Part shown: one piece after another, positions 59,201 to 64,000 of the stretch
Position numbering within the stretch: the first letter of the stretch is position 1
Layout of the letters: every line of letters starts with the position of its first letter
Made by a program: the position numbers and the translations under genes
The notes under the pieces: generated by a model
Database searches by the model: none
Told to the model about the DNA's origin: nothing
The model's input: the letters and a program-made list of their open reading frames with translations, nothing else
Source: Phoronis australis
Lineage: Eukaryota > Phoronida > Phoronidae
NCBI GenBank assembly: GCA_002633005.1
Contig: NMRA01000003.1
Coordinates: 2,740,686-2,804,685 of the forward strand
Direction: 5' to 3'
DNA: 64,000 nucleotides

Positions 59201-62200
59201 TTGCGCGTGCAATAGGTGGTTGCAACACAACATTACAGCTGTTCGGTATTAGCAAAGGCTCTCCCATTCAAGAAACTGCGTGATCGAAAATTCTGCAAAA
59301 CTCTAGTAAGAGTATTCAGTAGACACATGCAGCTGAAGCAAGACATATTTGAAGCTGGTAAGAGTTGTATCTGTGCTTCATGGCGGTACTGGCTCTGGAA
59401 ATTTGGATGACTTGCAATACAGGCAATTTGTGGATGAGGTGTCGGACTTGCCACAGTCCAAATACAGTCATTATCACGAACTTTCTTTAGTAGCTAAATT
59501 CCATGCTGCCGGGACATATTATCAAGAGCAAGAGCAGTCAAGTTTCCGTGGCAGTGGCCTAGACTCGCTGTATTGGGGATGGATGCTGGCAGGTGGAAAA
59601 TTCATTCCCACGACGACGGACCATTCAGCAGCACCAGAGAACCTGCTGAAAGTAGTGAGATGCTCGTGTAAGACCAACTGCAGTTCCAAGAGATGTACAT
59701 GCAAGAGGTTAGGATAGTCGTACTCGGTTGCATGTGGAGAATGCCGTGGTTTTAGCTGCAGCAATTCATTCTGAGTTGACAGAGATTAGTTGTGTAAATA
59801 CTGGTTGATTGTGCATAGATTCACTAGCATTTAGAACTAACTGAAGTGACACAGACAGTGTGGATAGTAGATCACTGAATTAATACAGCACATTTTTTCA
59901 GTAGTACAATGATCCTTCAGTTCAGGCAAACCTGATGTTTTTGACCCAAATACGTTATTCGTTAAACCATCTTGAAAATGGTAGTCGTAATCATCAAGAG
60001 CCAGACAAAAAATATTGTAATGGATGTGCTGACTTATAAAACTCAGGATATGGCGTGTCTCTGGAATCTGAAGTTCTTACACGAAGCAACTATTTGGTGG
60101 CCATCTTAGAAAATAGTGGAAGTAATCATTAGAGCCAAACGCAATGAGTCTATATGGATTAGTCGACCCAGAAAACCTTTGATACTTGAAGCAAGACGAC
60201 ACACTAATCTGTTTGTGCGAAGTTGTGCGATTCGAAATAGTTTTGAAGGCCATCTTGGAAAATGGCTGATGGTGTCACCACGGCCATGCAAAACTTTTCC
60301 AATGTATTTGTTGACCCACAAAAGATAGGAAAACATTTTTGAATTTTTACTCTATCACATTCCACTCTCGAGTTATAATGATCCTCTGCAAATCTGGCGG
60401 CCATTTTGTCGGCCATCTTGGAAATGGTGGAAGTAATCATATGTGCCAAATGCAATGAGTCTCAATGGATTAGTCGACCCAGAAAACCTATGATGCGATG
60501 TTTGAAGCAAGACGACACACTAATCTGTTCGTGTGAAGTTTTGCGACTCAAGTAGATTTGGCGGCCATCTTGGAAAATGGCGGACGGTGTCACCACAGCC
60601 ATGTAAAACCATTTCCAATGGATTTTTTGACCCACAAAACATAGGTAAATCTTTTTGAATTTTTACTCTAGCACATTCCACTCTTGAGTTGTAGTGCGCA
60701 TCAGAAAATCTGGCGGCCATTTTGTCCGCCATATTGAAAAACCAACTTCCGCCACTCCGATTCCGGTAGACTTTTTTTTTCGCACTAAGGGGTATGAAAG
60801 GATATGATTTATGCAATAAAACCGTCTGTTGCAATTTTTTCCGGGTTATCCGTAGAATGACTGGACTACAAACCATTCAAAGGACTATTATGAAAATTGA
60901 GGTTATTGTTCCTGATCTTTACTAAATTTAGCAAGTGTATTTATATGATGTTTTCAATGGACGACGACGGCTTTCGGACGGATCTGATTAGCGGTGTGCC
61001 CCCTAGTGGCAATTTTAGTTTTTTACGTTTACCTCTGTCTCTTCAAAGGTCCTCAACGGATTTTCATAAAATTTGAAGTATAAACATCTATTGGTGAGAT
61101 GACGCGATGCTCCCGTTTTCGGGTGGAATTGACGTATTTTGTGCCACTTAGAAACCATTTTTGATGTTTTTTGGTCTGTTTTTGGCGTCCACCCCTCTAT
61201 CAACCAAACTATTTTTAGGATGATTTTGAAAATTGGCGTACATGTTCTCAGTGTGAAGAGAACCTTTGACGATGACGGTAGTTTAGTTTTGTTTTGCGCC
61301 CATAGGTGTATCTCCTAAGCCCACTGTATCTTTATTAAATTTAGTAAGTGTATTTATATGAAGCTAACAACAGACAACAACGACTTTCAGGCGGATTCAA
61401 TGAACGCTGTGCCCCTTGTGGTAATTTATTTTTTTCCATTTTTCTTTGTTTCTCTAGAGTTCCTTGGCGGGTTTTTATGAGATGTGGTAAATAGCTTTCT
61501 ATTAAAGAAGCAAAAGCTTGTTCCATTTTTCGAATGGATTCGACGTTTTTGCGCCATCAAGTGGACACTATTATGATACAAATAAACAACCCTAGAAGCA
61601 CACCCTCTGCGGTGTATTCGAGGGCTCATTTCAGCGTTCCACTTTGCTCTTATGATACTGAAAACACCCATTGAAGCACACCATTTGCGTGCTATGGGGG
61701 CACATTTCCACTCTCCGTGTTGCTCTTGTCGTATGGATATGGTGTATTTTTGCATCACATAGTCATTATTTTTTATTTCTCGTGTGCCGTTTTGTTCATG
61801 ATAAGAAGACGGATTTTCCAACTGTGACGCTTCCTGGTTACAATTTTTGTCTTTTTTTGCTTCCTTGGCTGTATCTCCTTACTCTTTTGAAGGATGTTTG
61901 TGAAATTTTTCAAAAATTAGTTTTATATTATAGACGTGACTACGACTACCTAAGACTTTTGGATGGTTCTAACTACCTCCTTGTGGCATTTTAGTTTTTA
62001 CGTTTTTGCATCTGTATTTTTAGAGTCCTTTGACAGTTTTTATTGAAATGTGGTAAAAAAGTTTCTGTTCTAATGGTGACAGCATTTATCTGTTTTGGGA
62101 TAGATTTGACGTATTCTGCGCCACCCAGTGTCTATTTTTGATACTTACAAAACCCTTGGAAGCGCAGTGTCTGCTTTGCTGTCGTGGGCTCCTTTCAACG

Positions 62201-62513
62201 CTCTGTATTGCCCTTGTTTTTATGACGGAAGCTGGGTTTAGAATCGCTTTAAACAGCCTGGCTTGTTTTGATTTGTACTGTCGAATGTCTCGCTTTGTAA
62301 ATTTGACAAATTTTTCACCAAGTGGATGAACCTGTCGGCCTGGAGGACCTACCACAAAAAGCGTTCTCGGCTTCTAGTACCTATAAATTACGCGCACCTG
62401 AACTGGTGACATTGAACAGCGGACTTAGCTGGCGCAGCGGCTCGTTAAGTGCAGGGGAATATCTTCAAGTCGACTTACAGGAAAAATGGGTGGTCACTAT
62501 GTTGAGTACTAAG
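47212..62513 (+). CDS. Secreted/surface multidomain protein: Cys-rich + PAN/apple + C-type lectin + F5/8 C (partial)
   Basis: Exons are 47212-47473, 48257-48520, 50440-50617, 51986-52170 and 62323-62513, all joined in phase (1, 1, 2, 1, 0). Exon 1 seen here is Cys-rich, with WDQPCVTCGKRKRTVACADF; it loosely resembles a thrombospondin-like repeat, and I do not assign it. Exon 2 is a PAN/apple module with spaced cysteines (CIKKCLKLDTCFSVDFD). Exons 3-4 form a C-type lectin-like domain: CPTGWLNY, the EEAKDFC helix, FFWTGVKSPY, then the C-terminal cysteine in HVICEKEP. No EPN or QPD sugar-binding triplet is seen, so canonical calcium-dependent sugar binding is doubtful. Exon 5 starts a discoidin domain (GLEDLPQKAFSAS, then WRSGSLSAGEYLQVDL). 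The gene runs past the window and lacks its start. A role in recognition or adhesion is inferred from the modules. Confidence 0.85.
48593..48876. mobile_element. CAGTGGCGGAT-ended MITE, second copy, in intron of the lectin-type gene
   Basis: It begins CAGTGGCGGATCTAGGATA and ends with a G-run and C-rich stretch, then CCTAAATCTGCCTCG, the inverse of the start with two mismatches. It is related to 41558-41861. Open frames inside are an effect of its GC-rich content. Confidence 0.6.
48877..50439. other. Intron between PAN and lectin exons
   Basis: No exon or complete repeat is seen. It contains the single N at 49282 and a G-rich run near 49363-49378, both likely weak points of the assembly. Confidence 0.4.
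51070..51097. repeat. Perfect 11-bp-arm hairpin inside the lectin-domain intron
   Basis: CTTCCCGTTTG and CAAACGGGAAG flank a 6-nt loop. It lies in the 1.37-kb intron that splits the C-type lectin domain. Confidence 0.7.
51650..51880. repeat. Degenerate minisatellite, period about 37 bp
   Basis: Repeated CAGTTTATCA...AAACGTAAGACGGTTACC units occur at about 51653, 51690 and 51728, decaying to ACGCATGGCGAT pairs near 51810-51850. It is within 110-340 bp of the second lectin exon. Confidence 0.6.
53264..54972 (+). mobile_element. Two or three nested/adjacent copies of the palindrome-ended element
   Basis: Starts are visible at about 53264 (decayed palindrome), 53485 (TATGCGTCCACATAATTATT then GTATGTGGATG) and 54421 (TATGCTCCCACATATTTATA then TGTGGTCGCAT). 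Each is followed by the GCCGTCATCTCTGTCTGGGC head and monomers with CTAGTGG boxes (54618, 54764-54772, 54928). The last copy is interrupted at 54970 by the THAP repeat. The adjoining interval 52171-53263 holds nothing I can support. Confidence 0.65.
54970..55725 (+). mobile_element. THAP-carrying repeat, copy A
   Basis: It is about 750 bp and begins TTAAAGGAGAATGCCATCCG inside a palindrome-ended element monomer, at the point where that monomer normally continues CTCCTAAACC. The shared sequence with copy B (63241-63980) ends in AATGAATAAA and then GCGTTACCGG. No poly(A) follows here. It carries the broken THAP reading frame listed separately. Sequence from 55726 to about 56265 could belong to a longer element or be unrelated; nothing else is seen in it. 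Confidence 0.7.
55127..55400 (+). pseudogene. Broken THAP zinc-finger domain
   Basis: THAP domains are C2CH zinc-binding DNA-binding modules found in transcription factors and P-element-like transposases. The frame from 55127 shows CIVSACSNYEA (cysteines at 55151 and 55166), then ISFFRLPREPEMLRKWLAVV, an in-frame TAA at 55271, then VNYVRVFGRHFVDSDF. Spacing from the second cysteine to the expected third zinc ligand is 49 residues, within the family's range, and the histidine is at 55325. The third cysteine has become Phe (55316). A stop plus a lost ligand means it is non-functional. There is no evident remaining gene body after it. Confidence 0.75.
56266..56800 (+). mobile_element. 3' part of a palindrome-ended element
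   Basis: Monomers resume with ATTTCGAGTCTGTTTTTAGG and include CTAGTGG boxes at 56417-56423 and 56719-56725. The copy ends CATTTCAAGGCTCTGCGTTG-CTCTTGTTT at 56799, the family's hairpin terminus. It may be the remainder of the copy cut at 54970. Confidence 0.6.
57380..59716 (+). pseudogene. Broken intronless gene of a widespread uncharacterised metazoan family (PIN/FEN-like motifs, Cys-rich tail)
   Basis: The pieces are collinear but scattered over frames. A Ser/Glu-rich N-terminal part is followed by MLPYFAAAGHNSYAKSSY (from 57809), RFWAGF, TTGGLTRG, WLLSLPACSSINGAMQ (58034 frame), then AREVGKAVHLSMKGSSVKDF and PRLLFQRILTAAKD (58267 frame). Next come a VFDGY-type segment near 58775, GDADVLIVETA and ADDKDLLVL (58886 frame), IGGCNTT (59215), and a tail with spaced cysteines (59660-59710). 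I recognise this order from many unannotated multicopy proteins of corals, molluscs and lancelets. The acidic DAD and DDxD motifs and a GC(D)TT box suggest a PIN/FEN-like nuclease fold (inference). Here the GCDTT aspartate is Asn (59224-59226), and at least eight stops or frameshifts make it dead. Confidence 0.7.
60101..60745. repeat. Two tandem copies of a unit of about 313 bp inside the transposon, with ATGGC-rich motifs
   Basis: Units start at about 60101 and 60413 and a partial third at about 60726. They share GTGGAAGTAATCAT, CAATGAGTCT(A/C)(T/A)ATGGATTAG, GCAAGACGACACACTAATCT and TTTTTGAATTTTTACTCTA. Each contains GGCCATCTTGGAAAATGGC, itself a short palindrome resembling a YY1 site. The block sits between the gene and the right TIR. 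Confidence 0.8.
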
Positions 62514-63240
62514 GTAAGAACTTTTAAAATTTTTAAAGACGTTTCCGAGTCTGCAAATTAACGAACAGTTCGACACTGGAAACAAGCACTTTACGAACTG
62601 TGAAAACAGGTAACTCAACTGTCCTGGACTGAAATGGTTTGCAAAGTCTCTAGAAAGTTCGAACAGCTTTGAAAAGAGGCAAAACGCATGAGTAAATAGA
62701 TTGTTTTTGTGCAATAAGGAACTCTCATTACTCTGCAGGTGTTGATCTAGGGTTTTATCATATATTTCCGACCATATAGAGCTTGACAATTACTTCAAAC
62801 GACCATTCGGTTGTTCAATATGATGCTATTTTGACGTTTTGGACCCAGACAAATAAAATTAAAATACTAAATTAAAAATAAGAATAATAATTTGGCCAGA
62901 TTTACGTAACCCTGTAAATAACTAAGCAATTCGAAAACTATTGCCTGGTCATGGACCTGGTAAATCCTAAATCTCTCTGAGCTCCCCGGGTGCAAGTGAT
63001 GTCGGAGAATACTGATTAATCCAAGCACAAAATTTTTTAAAATGCAAAATTGTCCCCGTGATTAGAATCGCAAAATGTGCAAGGCATGAATTTTTTTTCA
63101 AAATGTGATTTGACTGTACATTTCTATTACTATTTGTGCTTCGTGTCATATTAGTGGTAGATACGTCATCACCATCAATAAACATTGCAATAAACCCGCC
63201 TTAGATCACATTTGTTTTTGGCCAACATATGAGTACAAGC

Positions 63241-64000
63241 TTTAAAGGAGAATGCCACCCGATTTAATTAGTCTTTTTGGCGTTTTAATCGGTCTATATC
63301 CACATCGCCTCGCATACGGTCGACCTTACCTTGCCAAGAGGTGTCGCGTTAGCCTGTGACGAAGGTGAGGAACGACGCTAGCGACGTCAGTGGTTCATAT
63401 GCAGAGTGAATGCCGCTACGTTGCGGTGCATCGTTCCCACTTGTCCGAACTAAGCAGCTGCGAGGAAAGAGGGTTTATCGTTTTCTTTTACTTCCTAAAG
63501 AGTCCAAAATGCTTAGAAAGTGGCCCATGGTAGTAAAGAATTGAATGTACGGTGTAAATAGCAAGTATGAGGCCGTGAAACATATCCGTGTCTGTGGCCT
63601 GCAGAATTCGACAGTGCCTGACGAATGCTGGCTTACCAAATAACTCCATACGTTCCGTTGTCTGAGCTTGTTCAAGGCGCCTCTCTAGTATTTCTTCATC
63701 ACTGTATTCCTTTTCGAATTGATTGCCTGTAAAACTTAACGATCCACCTGCGAAGTCGGGACTGATGAGCTCTAGCTCTTCCTAAGTCGGGATTGGGAGT
63801 TGCCGTGTTGGAGTTTATTACTTAGCGTTCTGTTTCAAAATGAATTATTCTAACCCTAACCAATATAAAACTGAAACAAAGTCTGTCTCATTAGATGCAA
63901 TTTGTAATGCCTTTGGAGTGTTCGTGAGTGCAAATGATTTGAGAAGCCAGCAATGAATAAATCACCGCGTTACCGGCTTTAAAAAAAAAAAAAAAAAAAA
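63241..64000 (+). mobile_element. THAP-carrying repeat, copy B, ending in AATAAA and a poly(A) run
   Basis: It starts TTTAAAGGAGAATGCCACCC and is collinear with copy A throughout. Its THAP frame is more broken (stops and frameshifts from 63450), although the third cysteine lost in copy A is still present (VCG, TGT at 63593-63595). It ends AATGAATAAATC, then about 19 nt, then at least 20 As reaching the window end. That layout is what a reverse-transcribed polyadenylated transcript leaves. The interval 62514-63240 between the discoidin exon and this repeat holds nothing I can support. Confidence 0.65.

Larger units (their letters stand above)
57274..60868 (+). mobile_element. 3.6-kb TIR DNA transposon carrying the broken PIN-like/CXC gene
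   Basis: The left end TAGTCCAGTCATTCTA (57274-57289) is the exact inverse of the right end (60853-60868). After a gap of unequal length both arms continue with AAAAAATTGCAACAGA(A/C)GG and then TTGCATAAAT. The terminal inverted repeats are thus about 60-75 bp. CAA immediately flanks both ends (57271-57273 and 60869-60871), and outside that the host repeat monomer is restored, so a 3-bp target duplication is likely. The interior holds the pseudogene (57380-59716) and subterminal tandem repeats. Superfamily not assigned: the ends are not the CACTA, TTAA or P types I know. Confidence 0.8.
56805..61651 (+). mobile_element. Palindrome-ended element monomers interrupted by a 3.6-kb transposon
   Basis: Monomers run from 56805 to 57273, are broken by the transposon at 57274-60868, and resume exactly (CAAACCATTCAAAGG, the usual CCAAACC...TCAAAGG) to a terminus at about 61651. 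More decayed termini follow near 61730 and 62218, so several short copies lie before the discoidin exon at 62323. Confidence 0.65.

Overview
This is a eukaryotic nuclear window. It is AT-rich, with short exons bounded by GT-AG introns and introns packed with repeats. The gene content (PGAP1, BLOC1S5, and a secreted or surface gene combining PAN, C-type lectin and discoidin modules) and the signs of high heterozygosity suggest a marine invertebrate. A deuterostome such as a lancelet or hemichordate is my best guess, at low confidence; nothing here fixes the species.

Layout. (1) Positions 1-33410 (+) hold almost all of PGAP1, the GPI inositol-deacylase, as 24 phase-consistent exons. Only the extreme N-terminus lies outside the window. 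Its 11 kb intron 17 contains a separate gene on the minus strand (about 18113-21860) encoding an unrecognised low-complexity protein. (2) Positions 34259-39274 (-) hold BLOC1S5, a BLOC-1 subunit, tail-to-tail with PGAP1; the two poly(A) signals lie within about 75 bp of each other. (3) Positions 39.3-47.2 kb have no gene I can support. They hold foldback elements, TIR elements, tRNA-like fragments, a hexanucleotide array, an NRF1-type palindrome and a sequence gap. (4) Positions 47212-62513 (+) hold a partial gene with an unclassified Cys-rich exon, a PAN/apple exon, a two-exon C-type lectin domain and the first exon of an F5/8 C (discoidin) domain. It continues past the window and its start is not found. 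(5) Its 10 kb last visible intron (52.2-62.3 kb) is almost wholly mobile-element sequence.

Three repeat systems stand out. First, a dispersed noncoding element about 1.2-1.3 kb long has a near-perfect palindrome at one end, a small hairpin at the other, and a body of diverged monomers of about 150 bp. Nearly every monomer carries a sequence matching or nearly matching the CTCF core motif. Second, a 3.6 kb DNA transposon (57274-60868) with long terminal inverted repeats and an apparent 3-bp target duplication carries a broken, intronless gene. I recognise its protein as a widespread uncharacterised metazoan family with PIN/FEN-like acidic motifs and a Cys-rich tail. It is inserted inside a copy of the first element. 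Third, two direct copies of a repeat carrying a decayed THAP zinc-finger coding region occur at about 55.0 and 63.2 kb; the second ends in AATAAA plus a poly(A) run at the window edge.

Assembly cautions. There are single Ns at 8574, 40259, 49282 and 57348 and a 31-N gap at 42194-42224. The N at 8574 sits exactly at the start of a duplicated, slightly diverged segment of about 430 bp, which looks like two haplotypes joined in series.
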